Shown: positions 10,176-19,734 of the stretch, piece by piece
Numbering within the stretch: position 1 is the stretch's first letter
Layout of the letters: each line of letters opens with the position of its first letter
Source of the DNA: Cephalotrichum gorgonifer
Taxonomy: Eukaryota > Ascomycota > Sordariomycetes > Microascales > Microascaceae
Direction: 5' to 3'
Length of the DNA stretch: 64,000 nt
Assembly (NCBI GenBank): GCA_900312665.1
Contig: ONZQ02000015.1
Location: 558,001 to 622,000, forward strand
Translations under genes and position numbers: made by a program
The notes under the pieces: model-generated
Databases searched by the model: none
What the model saw: only the letters and a program-made list of their open reading frames with translations
Told to the model about the DNA's origin: nothing

Positions 10176-13100
10176 TTACAAGTCCTCGCTCCCCTCCATG
10201 GGCGGGCAAGTACACATGAGGTTGCTGTCGCCGAACGCGTCGTCCACCCTCGCCACCGACGGCCAGAACTTCCTCTCCCTCAGGCCGGGGAGGGGGTACG
10301 CGGCCTCCTCGCGCGTGTACGGCCTGTCCCAGTCGGCCCTCAGCAGGTCCTGCTGCGGGTGGGGAGAGTTCTTGAGCAGGTTGTTCGTCCTCGGGACGCG
10401 GCCCTCCTCGATGTCGGCGATCTCGCGCCGGATCTGGATGAAGGAGTCGCAGAAGCGGTCGAGTTCCGCACGGGACTCGGACTCGGTGGGCTCGATCATC
10501 AGCGTGCCCGAGATGGGGAAACTCATGGTCGGCGCGTGGAAGCCGTAGTCCTGGAGGCGCTTGGCGATGTCGACGGCCTCGACGCCGGCCGTCTGCTTGA
10601 AGGGGCGCACGTCGAGGATGAACTCGTGCGCGCACCGGCCCTCACTGTTGGTGTAGACGACCTTGTAGTAGGGCAGGAGGCGGGACATGATGTAGTTGGC
10701 GTTGAGGAGAGCGACGCCGGTCTGCTTGGTCAGGCCGCGCCCGCCCATGAGCTGGATGTAGGCGTGCGTTATGGGGAGGATGGAAGCGCTGCCCCAGGGG
10801 GCGCCGCTGATGGGGGCTACAGCCGTGGCCTGGCGCGCCTCGCCGCCGTGCTGGGGGTCGGCGATGGGGTGGGTGGGGAGGTGGGGGGCCAGGTGCTCCT
10901 TGACGGCGATGGGGCCGACGCCAGGGCCGCCGCCTCCGTGGGGGATGCAGAAGGTCTTGTGAAGATTAAGGTGGCACACGTCCGCGCCGATATCACCCGG
11001 GCTGCAGAGGCCGATCTGGGCGTTGAGATTCGCGCCGTCCATGTACACCTGGCCTCCGTGCTCGTGCACGATGCGGCACACCTCCTTAACCTCGGGCTCG
11101 AACACGCCGTAGGTGCTGGGGTAGGTGATCATGATGGCGGCGAGCTGGTCGGCGTGCTTGGCGCACTTCTCCTTGAGGTCCTCGATGTCAAGGTTGCCGT
11201 TCTTGGCGTCGCACTTGATCGGGACGACCTTCATGCCGGCCATGGCGGCGCTGGCGGGGTTGGTGCCGTGGGCCGAGACGGGGATGAGGCAGATGTTCCT
11301 CTTCGAGTCGGCGCCCTCCTTGGTGAGGTAGTACCGCTGGATGGCGCGGAGGCCGGCGAACTCGCCCTGGGCGCCAGAGTTGGGCTGCAGACTCACGCTG
11401 TCCATGCCGGTAACCGTGGCGAGGTTGGCGCTGAGGGACTTGATCATCACCTGGTAGCCGGGAGCTTGCTCGAGGGGGGCGAAGGGATGGATGTTAGCGA
11501 AGCCGGGGTTAGAGATGGGCTCCATCTCGACGGTGGCGTTGAGCTTCATGGTGCAGGAGCCTAGAGGGATCATGGCGTGTGCGAGAGAGAGATCCTTGGT
11601 CTGGAGGTGGGTGATGTAGCGGAGCAGCTCGGTCTCGGTGTGGTACTGGTTGAAGACGGCCTGCTCGAGGAATGGAGTCTGGCGCCTCAGGTTCGCAGGG
11701 ATAGAGTCATCGAGGGAGCGGGTCGCTAGCTTTCCCTCATTGACGGCGGCCGTGAACTTGTCTGCGGAGACACCGAAGCAGCCGACGAGGCGGCCAAGGC
11801 TCTCGATGGAGATACCCTCATGTAAGGAGAAACCAACCTTGTCCTCGCTGATCTTCCGTAGGTTGATATCCGCCTTCTCGGCATTCTGGTGTACGCTGGC
11901 AACCGCCTCGGGACTGCCCTGGAGGGTAACAGTGTCGAAGAGGACGAGACCATCCTCCCTAACACCAGAGGTATACACCTTGAAGCCAGTCTCCTCGACG
12001 ATCAGTTCTTGCGCCAGCCTAGTCTTGCTCGAGATATCCTCCGCAATGGCCTTCAACCCCTTGGGGCCGTGATAGACGGCGTAGAACGCGGCCATGTTCG
12101 CCAGCAGCGCCTGAGCCGTGCAGATGTTGCTAGTCGCCTTCTCGCGGCGGATGTGCTGCTCACGCGTCTGCAGCGCGAGACGCAGGGCCCTGTTCTCGAG
12201 GCGGTCCTTCGAGACACCGATGATGCGGCCGGGGATCTTGCGCTTGTACTTATCCGCACAGGAGAAGAAGCCAGCGTGGGGCCCACCATAGCCGAGGGGT
12301 ACACCGAAGCGCTGGGCGCTGCCGATGGCAACATCGGCGCCGAACTCACCGGGCGCCTTGAGCCTCGTGAGAGCCATAAGATCCGTGGCCACGCAGACCA
12401 GGCCCTTCTTCTCGTGGACGAGGTCCGAGAGCTTCTGGTAGTCGAATACGCCTCCGTGCGTGTCCGGGTACTGGACCAGAGTGCCAATGAGGGCGCCCTC
12501 GGCCTCACGGATGAGCTTGCAGTCGTCAGCGAGGACGTCACCGATCACGATGTCAATGCCGAAACCCTCGGCGCGCGACTGGAGGACGGCCAGGGTCTGG
12601 GGGTGGCACGTCTCCGAAACGACGAAGATCTTGCGTGCCGCCTTGGCGGGCGCGTGGGCAAACGCCATGGTCATGGCCTCCGCAGCGGCCGTGGATTCGT
12701 CCAGGACGGAGGCGTTAGCGATGGGGAGACCCGTGAGATCGCTGATCACGGTCTGGAAGTTGAGGAGCGACTCGAGGCGGCCCTGGCTAATCTCAGCCTG
12801 GTAGGGCGTGTAGCTGGTGTACCAGGTGGGGTTCTCGAGGACGTTGCGCTGGATGACGGCGGGGACGAGGGTGCCGTAGTAGCCGCACCCGATGTAGGAC
12901 TCGCGCTGGGCGTTGAGCGCCGCCATCTTGCTCATCCGCTCCTTGACGACGTGCTCCGAGAGCCCATCGAGGGGGAGAGGCGTTGCCGGCGTCGTCTCGT
13001 CCCACTGCTCGACGAGATCCAACCCTGTCTGCTTCCTCCGGACTTGCGGTGGGATAGTCTGGTGGATGAACTCCTCCATGGAGGCCACGGGGGGCACTAG

Positions 13101-13376
13101 GCACTTGAGCATCTCCTCGTGCTCCGCGGGCTCGCTGCCATTGTGCCGCCGCGAGAACCTCTCGTGGTCGCGCAATTGGACTGACGAGTCCCGGTTGGCG
13201 AAACTGCTGGTTTGGGCGCTCAGGCGGTAGGCCTGGGTTGTGAAGGTGCTGCGATTGCAGGGCGCACGCACCACCGCTCCCCGTATTAAGGGGGTGGCCT
13301 TGAGCTGGCGGCAGTGGCGCGGCGCAATGCGCAGGGGGCGCGCTGCGGTGAACATGGTGCCTGTGACGTAGCACAC
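10176..13376 (-). CDS. gcvP: Glycine cleavage system P-protein (glycine decarboxylase), mitochondrial
   Basis: Intronless frame of up to 1066 residues. Met8 (13355) is the likelier start, because from there the protein begins MFTAARPLRIAPRHCRQ, a typical mitochondrial presequence. The mature enzyme has the duplicated PLP-fold halves of the eukaryotic homodimeric type. Early motifs are YIGCGYYGT and NPTWYTSYTPYQAEISQGRLESLLNFQ (in pieces). The second half has LGSCTMKLN, NSGAQGEFAGLRAI and the PLP-lysine motif HLNLHKTFCIPHGGGGPG (Lys807 counted from the first Met). It decarboxylates glycine and loads aminomethyl onto H-protein. Two antisense frames of about 400 codons are shadows of its GC-rich third positions. 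The gene is divergent from the serine dehydratase, and the promoter between them has two TGACTCGGTGA sites. Yeast equivalent: GCV2. Confidence 0.97.
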   Translation of the reverse strand: MCYVTGTMFTAARPLRIAPRHCRQLKATPLIRGAVVRAPCNRSTFTTQAYRLSAQTSSFANRDSSVQLRDHERFSRRHNGSEPAEHEEMLKCLVPPVASMEEFIHQTIPPQVRRKQTGLDLVEQWDETTPATPLPLDGLSEHVVKERMSKMAALNAQRESYIGCGYYGTLVPAVIQRNVLENPTWYTSYTPYQAEISQGRLESLLNFQTVISDLTGLPIANASVLDESTAAAEAMTMAFAHAPAKAARKIFVVSETCHPQTLAVLQSRAEGFGIDIVIGDVLADDCKLIREAEGALIGTLVQYPDTHGGVFDYQKLSDLVHEKKGLVCVATDLMALTRLKAPGEFGADVAIGSAQRFGVPLGYGGPHAGFFSCADKYKRKIPGRIIGVSKDRLENRALRLALQTREQHIRREKATSNICTAQALLANMAAFYAVYHGPKGLKAIAEDISSKTRLAQELIVEETGFKVYTSGVREDGLVLFDTVTLQGSPEAVASVHQNAEKADINLRKISEDKVGFSLHEGISIESLGRLVGCFGVSADKFTAAVNEGKLATRSLDDSIPANLRRQTPFLEQAVFNQYHTETELLRYITHLQTKDLSLAHAMIPLGSCTMKLNATVEMEPISNPGFANIHPFAPLEQAPGYQVMIKSLSANLATVTGMDSVSLQPNSGAQGEFAGLRAIQRYYLTKEGADSKRNICLIPVSAHGTNPASAAMAGMKVVPIKCDAKNGNLDIEDLKEKCAKHADQLAAIMITYPSTYGVFEPEVKEVCRIVHEHGGQVYMDGANLNAQIGLCSPGDIGADVCHLNLHKTFCIPHGGGGPGVGPIAVKEHLAPHLPTHPIADPQHGGEARQATAVAPISGAPWGSASILPITHAYIQLMGGRGLTKQTGVALLNANYIMSRLLPYYKVVYTNSEGRCAHEFILDVRPFKQTAGVEAVDIAKRLQDYGFHAPTMSFPISGTLMIEPTESESRAELDRFCDSFIQIRREIADIEEGRVPRTNNLLKNSPHPQQDLLRADWDRPYTREEAAYPLPGLRERKFWPSVARVDDAFGDSNLMCTCPPMEGSEDL

Positions 13377-13887
13377 AGGGTCTATAAGCCTGACCTGTGG
13401 ACGACTAAAGGGCCAATTGAAGGTTTTCCTTTCAAAGATATGTTAGGGTGTGTGTTGGGTTAACTTTGAAGGTGGGTTAGTGTGTGATAACATAAGACAA
13501 GAAAAGAAAAGAGAGGGAATGTATGCTAGAAGTATAGTTATCTAGCGGAAGGGGGGTACGTACAATCGAACGACAAAGTTCTTTGGAAATGCCGAGAGTT
13601 ATGCGACACAGTAATAGGTGTAGGGAGAGGAAGGAGGGTATAGGAGGTGGTGGTGGTGGCGGTGGTTATGGTGTAACACGGGATGAGTGGAAGAAGATCC
13701 AAGACCAAATAATTACATATGAATTCTTATGGCCGACAGTCGGAAGGGGGCGAATCCATCGGCTGCTACTCTTCGATTAGCCCGGATCGAGAAAAAGGCT
13801 TATCATTGGACCAAGTAGCCAAAAATAGGGTGGAACGACGCTATCTTGCCTCGCCCGCAAACCCACTTTTGCCTCCCTTGTGGGTCC

Positions 13888-13914
13888 TGACTCGGTGACA
13901 TCTTGACTCGGTGA
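13888..13914 (+). promoter_or_regulatory. Paired TGACTCGGTGA elements, P-protein/dehydratase promoter
   Basis: Exact TGACTCGGTGA at 13888-13898 and 13904-13914, start-to-start spacing 16 bp. These repeat the pair in the T-protein/SHMT promoter in sequence and nearly in spacing. They are about 530 bp from the preferred P-protein start and 470 bp from the dehydratase ATG. Confidence 0.65.
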
Positions 13915-14017
13915 TCTCAATGTACCACCACCCACTCCCGCCCCCACCATCTCACCCGTATCCATGTACTCGTACTACGGGTGAGTCTAGACCGCCCCTC
14001 CCTAAAACTGGGGAAGT

Positions 14018-14053
14018 CGGTGACGGGCAGTGACGGGCAGTGACGGTCGGTGA
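14018..14053 (+). repeat. Four CRGTGA cores at exact 10-bp spacing
   Basis: CGGTGA at 14018, CAGTGA at 14028, CAGTGA at 14038 and CGGTGA at 14048 lie exactly 10 bp apart, with two perfect TGACGGGCAG units in the middle. The core is the same as in the TGACTCGGTGA pair 105 bp upstream and, in reverse complement, as in the H-protein array. One-turn spacing would put bound protein on one face of the helix. Confidence 0.55.
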
Positions 14054-14381
14054 CAAGCCCGGGCGATTTCGGACCACCCGGATGGCGGAAATCCATGGCG
14101 GCATTGACAGGTTGACCGAGATGCTAAGCCGAGATAATGGTCCAACATGGACGGATCTCCCGGGGACGGCCAGCTTGATTAATAGGAGCATCGGCAGTCC
14201 CTGCTGCTAACATATATCGCCACTCTCAACTCTACATACAACATTTACGCGACAACTAACAACACTTTGTTTCTACTTTGTTGTCCGGCCTCATAATACG
14301 AGAAACTTTGCTTGCTCTCCATATCATCCCATTTCCCTCTATTTGTCCTCTATTTGCCTTCGACTAGCCAGCCCAGCCATC

Positions 14382-15478
14382 ATGACTGTGGACCGTATCC
14401 AGCCATGGATTTCCACGCCCTTGGTCGAGTCAGCACATCTCTCTAAGCTCGCGGGATGGTACGTTATACCTAGTGCCCGGCCTAGCACACCGCTTCCATG
14501 CCATAACGCCGCAGAGCCAGCCATCTGCGTTCAAGCAAGACCGAAGCTACACAGATATTGATTCGTAGCAGCAGAATCTTCCTCAAGTTAGAGAACCTCC
14601 AGCCCTCCGGCTCCTTCAAGTCTCGAGGCATCGGAAACTACCTCCTCTGCCGCATCCGCGAGTGCGACGCCTCGGGCAAGCAACCACACTTCTACGCTTC
14701 ATCGGGCGGCAACGCGGGCATCGCATGCGTCGTCGCTGCCCGGTCCCTCGGCTACCCGGCCTCCGTCGTCGTCCCAACCACAACTAGCCCTGCCCTGGTG
14801 GCCAGGCTCCGGGAGGAGGGCGCACACAATGTCTACCAGCACGGCCAGAGCGTGATGGACGCTGACAAGTACCTCCGCTCGACCATCCTTCCCAGGGATG
14901 ACAACGGGATCTATGTGCCCCCCTTCGACCACCCGGACGTCTGGGACGGCAACGCCACCGTCATGAATGAGATCGCCGCCCAGCTCTCGTACGAGCAGCC
15001 AGACCTCGTCGTCTGCAGCGTCGGCGGAGGCGGTCTCATGAACGGCATAATGCAGTCCCTAGATGACCTGAAGTGGAGCGATAAAACCTCCGTGCTGGCC
15101 ATGGAGACCGACGGCGCCGACTCGCTTGATCAGGCGCTCAAGGCAAAGCAGCTCGTCAAGCTTGACAAGATCACCTCCAGGGCCCGCAGCCTGGGCGTGG
15201 CTACCGTGTCGGCTAAGACGTTCGAGTACGCCCAGCGGCCTCAGGTTTCCAACGCTGTTCTAAGCGACGCCCAGGCGGCTAGGGGCTGTCTTCTGATGGC
15301 CCGGCACGAGCGACTCATGGTGGAGCTTACCGCAGGGGTTGCTGCTGCCCTTTGCGAAGACGGCCAGTTACAGAGATTCTCTGGTCGGCGGCTCGATCGG
15401 GACTCCAAGGTTGTCCTTCTCATTTGTGGTGGGAACGACATCTCCGTTGACATGTTGATGGAGTGGCAGAAATACTAA
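14382..15478 (+). CDS. L-serine/L-threonine dehydratase (deaminase), PLP-dependent
   Basis: Predicted exons 14382-14458 and 14572-15478 give 327 residues. An acceptor 3 bp earlier would add one Ser. The fold-type II PLP motif SGSFKSRG is present (Lys42), preceded by IFLKLENLQP. The phosphate-binding loop SVGGGGLMNG and the C-terminal LLICGGND stretch also match the single-domain fungal Cha1/Sdl family in order and length. It has no regulatory ACT domain, so it looks catabolic rather than an isoleucine-pathway threonine deaminase. No targeting signal is evident, so it is probably cytosolic. The reaction is serine to pyruvate plus NH3. Its place beside SHMT and the glycine cleavage genes completes a glycine-to-pyruvate route. 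Confidence 0.93.
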
Positions 15479-15809
15479 TGATGCGTGCACGTTTCTAATG
15501 ATTGCTTTTTATTTATTGGAGAGGTTCTAGTGCGGTTTATTTTAATTGGACAGGGATCCCGATGGCTTTGCGCCGTACTTGGACCTGTGGCGTTTCTATT
15601 CTGCGTTGACTTTCACTGGAGACCTAGGTCATTTTCCATAGTTACACAGAGAGCTATTTCCTAATATATATACGGCACATGGTGTGCTCTTGGATGTACT
15701 ACACTAAGGCCCAATACCGGATGCCCTGATATGGCGCCAAAGAAGAAGAAAATTGGCTCAAGATCTACAAATTCTGCAGTCCTTCTCGCCCTTAGCTCAA
15801 CACTTCCCT
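15479..15809. other. Convergent spacer after serine dehydratase
   Basis: No gene or clear repeat seen. It is AT-rich and presumably contains the 3' ends of the dehydratase and of the beta-lactamase-like gene. Confidence 0.4.
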
Positions 15810-17843
15810 CTATTCCCCCAGCCCACCACCCACCAACTCCACCAACTCCAGAATTCCCGACCTTAAAAACGGGAACTCTACCCCAATCACATCCCCATCC
15901 TCAGCGTCCCGTACAACGAGCATCCTATCGACCGGCTCGGACCCGTAGTGTATCCAATCATGTAGCGTCCAACCGACGCATTCCTGCGCCGAGATACCTT
16001 GCCCAGGAAGCCCGGACTTCGAATTTGCAGGCTCGGGTTCGAACCAGGCGCGCCACACCTCCTTCGTGATGTCGCGGCCGCTCACTTTTCCCCGCTTGAT
16101 CTCCTCGGTGGGGAAGAAGCGAAAGCGGGGCACGATGTGTGCGAGCTGGGCACCGACGGTGACGAGCCAGAGCTCAGATATGGCGGCTAGAATGTCCTTT
16201 CCATCGCGAGCGAGGGAGGTAAGTTCGAGGGTCTCCTCTAAGACGAGGGTTGCCTCGACGCAAGGGGTTGATGAGTTTGTAGTGCTTCCTTCACAGGGTG
16301 ACGAGGACGCGAAGGAGCCGACGATGGTAGACGACGCCTCCTCACGCGCGGCGAGGTCAACAGCAGGTATCAGCGTCGAGAGCATGGCGTCGTACATGTA
16401 CGGTAGGGCAAACATGTCTCCCGCTGTCGCAAGAACGAGGGCGACGCCGTGGGAGTCTAGGAGGGCGATATGCGAGCGGTAGCCATAGGCGCCTCCGGAT
16501 TTAGCGATAAATGTAAGAGTCTGCGAGGGGTCGTGCGGGAGGAGCGAGCCAGGGCGGAAGATCTCCCACGGCATCCCGACGAAGCCGTGAGGCGAGCCGG
16601 TGAGAGCGTGGGGCTTCAGCCACGCACGAATCTGCGACGCCGTGAGGCCCGGGATGTTGCGGGAGAGGATCGAGTGAGTGAAGATCGAAAGGTCGGAGAG
16701 GGAGGATACGAGGCCACCGGCACTGCAGTATGAGATCGATTAGTATTCCCCTCGCTGGAGTAGGGATGGAGTGACGGGAAGGGACTCACGGTGCGTTGAT
16801 GCCATAGTCACTTCCCCAAGAGTTGTCGACGGGCGGGATGACGGCACGAGAGGAGTCTCCGGGGCTCGGGGATGTGTTCTTCATGCCGAGAGGCTCCGCA
16901 ATAAGATCCTTCACTAGGGTTGTGTAGTTTTTCCCCGTCGCTGCTTCGCAGGCGAGGATGAAGAGAGTGAATGCCAGGTTGGAGTACACTGGTTGCTCCA
17001 TCGGTGCGGCGTTTGGACGTGCATTTAGCACGCCCTCTAAGAGTTCTAGTGGCAAGTAGTCAGCTTTTCAAGTTGCTATATAATGGTTTTCTTCCCTTCT
17101 TCCTTTCTTTTGTTTTCATTTGGGAGTAGAGGAGGGCGGAGGAGGGTACGGACTCTCTTTGGTGCAATCCCCACTAAGACCTATCACGCCACATATGGGA
17201 TATTCATCGTTGTCAATGGCGGGGAACCCGAGGGACTGGAAGTACTCCGCGAGATAATAATAGTCGGCGAATCCGTCTGCATGCGTTAGCGACCATTTTG
17301 TCAGTAGGTGTGTTTCGTGCTGAAAAGGGGCTTACAGTTGGTCGGGGCCCCCGAAAGATGGTCCCCTAGAGATCGCAGCGATACCTGGTCCCACGCATGT
17401 GTGGGCGAGTTACTCGCTAGCTCAGGAAGGTAGTCCGTAACCGGTGCATCCAGCTCGACATCGCTCAGCAGGAGCACCAGCGCGGAGAATGCCTTGCTCA
17501 CGGAGCCGATGAGATACTGTGAATCCCGATCGAGTTGCTCCGTGCCGTTGGCATTTGCGTCAGCGAGGTGGTGGTACTCCCAGAGCGGAATACCCGGGTC
17601 CTCCTGGCTGACAGATACGAGTGCGAGTGAGAAAGTCGCGTTTGGTACGGCCCAGCCGGCGGCAATGTCGCCCGCGACGGCTTGGTCGAGGAGGGAGGTC
17701 AGATCCTCGGTGGTGGCGGTGAAGACTGAGGAGTGGGCGAGGTTCTTTGCGCGCGGGACGGTGGGACCAGCCGGGCGACAGTCAAGGGCCGCGAATGTGA
17801 CGGACGAGAGACCGAGGAGGGAGATGGGGCTTGCGAGATGCAT
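15810..17843 (-). CDS. Secreted beta-lactamase/transpeptidase-fold serine hydrolase
   Basis: Predicted exons on the minus strand are 17843-17336, 17276-17154, 17045-16790 and 16722-15810, giving 599 residues. The second donor (GTCCGT) is weak. A hydrophobic N-terminus (about 1-20) looks like a signal peptide. The class C beta-lactamase core shows the SxxK nucleophile motif SVSK (Ser114, Lys117) and the YxN motif in PVYSN (Tyr231). The 300-residue C-terminal part is less conserved. Fungal members include D-aminopeptidase, esterase and lactonase-like proteins. No substrate can be read from sequence. It is the next gene after the glycine cluster, but nothing links it functionally. A TGACTCA site lies 15 bp upstream of its ATG. 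Confidence 0.85.
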
Positions 17844-18822
17844 TCTGACAGTTGGGGTGACTCAGGGAGAAGTTTGCATGTCTGCGTGGACGACGAGAGA
17901 CGAACATGACAGCAGAGTGTACTCAATTATATACTTTCTCTAGGGTTCGCGTTTCTCTGATATTACTACGCCCGTGACGTGCAAGTTGGATAATCCATAG
18001 GCATCTCGCGCGGATCACCGTTCCGTACATACCCACATTCGATGTCCAAGATACGATGCATACGGTTTTGCCATTTCCGAAGCGGGACAAGTGGATCAAC
18101 TCCGTGGGTCAAAACCTCTTCTCGCACGGAAGAGGGCCTTCAGGGCTGATGACCGCCAATCATGTTCGAGGTGTTGTTCCACGACTGGGAAGAAATGGGG
18201 CAGGACTGTTGATCGGGGTGGCTGCATTCCTGCATGCTCGCATTCCTCGTGTCTTTTATAGTGGGTCAATGATCCTGATTTTCGGGATCGCCGCGAAGCT
18301 TGAATCTTATTTGTCCGACATATCAAGCCACAGGGGTATTGCCGTACGTATTCCTGCTCGAAGCTTAGAATGTTCTACCCGTCGGGTCATCTGGTTCTTA
18401 CTGGGGTGTTCGGCTTCTCCTAGACCAGGTCTGACCAGACACAGGACATGGCCTGCGAAGAGCTAAGAGCATTACGGATGTCCAATGTTGGTGGGGATAT
18501 ATCAGGACCTTCTGGACTAGGAGCACTACTTGGCGCCTTGTACACTTTTGGTCCAGTGGATTTCTGACATCCAATCATCATTAGCTGCGTCAGGAACCGG
18601 TGCGGGGTAATCTTACGCAACAGAAGCCAACACATCGAAGTGCAAGGTAGGAGTAGGACGAACCACAATCTGAAGTTGTCCCATAGAGATCGCAGCCTCA
18701 TCTCGTGCCTGTGTTATCAACTTGGGTAGAAAGTCCACTAAGGTTATAACGTTTAAGCTGCAACTCAATACGCGCGACGTCGGACGATTTGGATCAACTA
18801 CAGGCCACTGCGACCGGGACCC
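17844..18822. other. Spacer upstream of the triplicated-module gene
   Basis: No credible coding frame. It contains the promoters of the divergent serine hydrolase (with TGACTCA at 17858-17864) and of the downstream orphan gene. Confidence 0.4.
17858..17864 (+). promoter_or_regulatory. TGACTCA (Gcn4/CPC1-type) site before serine hydrolase
   Basis: A perfect 7-bp general-amino-acid-control consensus lies 15 bp upstream of the minus-strand ATG at 17843. Several copies of a 7-mer are expected by chance in a window this size, so the position is suggestive only. Confidence 0.3.
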
Positions 18823-19734
18823 ATGGCGCGAGCCAGAAACTTGCCGACCTCTCCTCGTCTGAAGGCGGAGGTGAGAGGGGCGCACAGGGCGAATACGGCA
18901 TCCGAGGACCAGTCTGCCAGGATGATGCCGTACACCAAAATGAGAGCCAGCCTGGTATTCAGCCTGCTCGAGAGATACCTGCACGGGAGGGCCGAAACTG
19001 ACATACAACTGGCCCACCGATTACTTGTGAGGAATGGCATTGACCCGAATGCCCTCTCGCAAACCCAACTTCAACAGTTCTCAAAACAGAACCCCGGTGA
19101 CCAGACCGCGTCGATGGTGAAATTGTGTTTGAATCCGAAGGGTAGTGTGAATTTTGAATGCCGCGGAAGCGATGTCGTGGAGGAGGCGAATGATAATCAA
19201 CCGGCTTCGGTTGCGGCCCCCGGACAGCGGGAGCGCGACGACAGGGATCTCTGGCAGGCTGACCTGTTACTTGAACTGGTTGGAGTGGATTGCCGGAGCC
19301 TCACGCGGTCCCAAGCCGAAGCCTTTCTGACCTTGGCATTGACAGGCAAAAAAACGGTGCTTTCAACGTACATCAGGATTGTTCAACATAAACGGCGCCA
19401 GCAGGTGGGCAAGGAGGAAATGGCCGGTGGAGATATCCTGCACGAGGAAGATGTCCACCAAAGCGACTCCATGGATGAGTCTCGGGATATACGCCAGGCC
19501 CGCGTATTGCTTTCGGAAAATGGCATAGACCCAAACAATCTATCGCAGGACCAACTCCAACAATTCTCACGACAGATACCCTTCGTCCAGGCCATGTCGA
19601 TCGACAATCTGAATCGACCCGAGGATTTTGAAGGCCACGACATCGTGCCATCGCAACTATGGGCGAGACCTTATCCCATACCCCGGATTGAGCGTGCCAC
19701 TTTCACGGACACGTCGGGCCCGCGGATCTCCTGA
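18823..19734 (+). CDS. Orphan protein with a triplicated helical module
   Basis: Single-exon frame of 303 residues. I do not recognise a named family. Three related segments of about 43-46 residues lie at about 60-102, 142-187 and 222-264. The pattern is D-[IL]-x-x-A-x-x-LL-x-x-x-G-[IV]-D-x-x-x-L-[ST]-x-x-[QA]. Repeats 1 and 3 are close (NGIDPN-LSQ-QLQQFS in both) and repeat 2 is divergent. The segments are probably short helical hairpins joined by acidic, polar linkers. No signal peptide or membrane span is seen. The first 45 residues are basic. It could be cytosolic or nuclear. The repeat pattern supports a real gene, but it could carry an unrecognised upstream exon. Confidence 0.6.
   Translation: MARARNLPTSPRLKAEVRGAHRANTASEDQSARMMPYTKMRASLVFSLLERYLHGRAETDIQLAHRLLVRNGIDPNALSQTQLQQFSKQNPGDQTASMVKLCLNPKGSVNFECRGSDVVEEANDNQPASVAAPGQRERDDRDLWQADLLLELVGVDCRSLTRSQAEAFLTLALTGKKTVLSTYIRIVQHKRRQQVGKEEMAGGDILHEEDVHQSDSMDESRDIRQARVLLSENGIDPNNLSQDQLQQFSRQIPFVQAMSIDNLNRPEDFEGHDIVPSQLWARPYPIPRIERATFTDTSGPRIS

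Larger units (their letters stand above)
13377..14381. promoter_or_regulatory. Divergent promoter region of P-protein and serine dehydratase
   Basis: About 1 kb without a gene. It holds a GGT/GGC-rich tract near 13637-13670, two exact TGACTCGGTGA sites (13888-13914) and a helically phased set of CRGTGA cores (14018-14053). A pyrimidine-rich stretch at about 14300-14360 just precedes the dehydratase ATG. Confidence 0.65.

Noticed and set aside
10359..13100. Two plus-strand frames of about 400 codons opposite the P-protein gene
   Set aside because: They are antisense shadows caused by GC-rich third positions; they have no domain, start context or intron logic, while the minus frame is a textbook P-protein.
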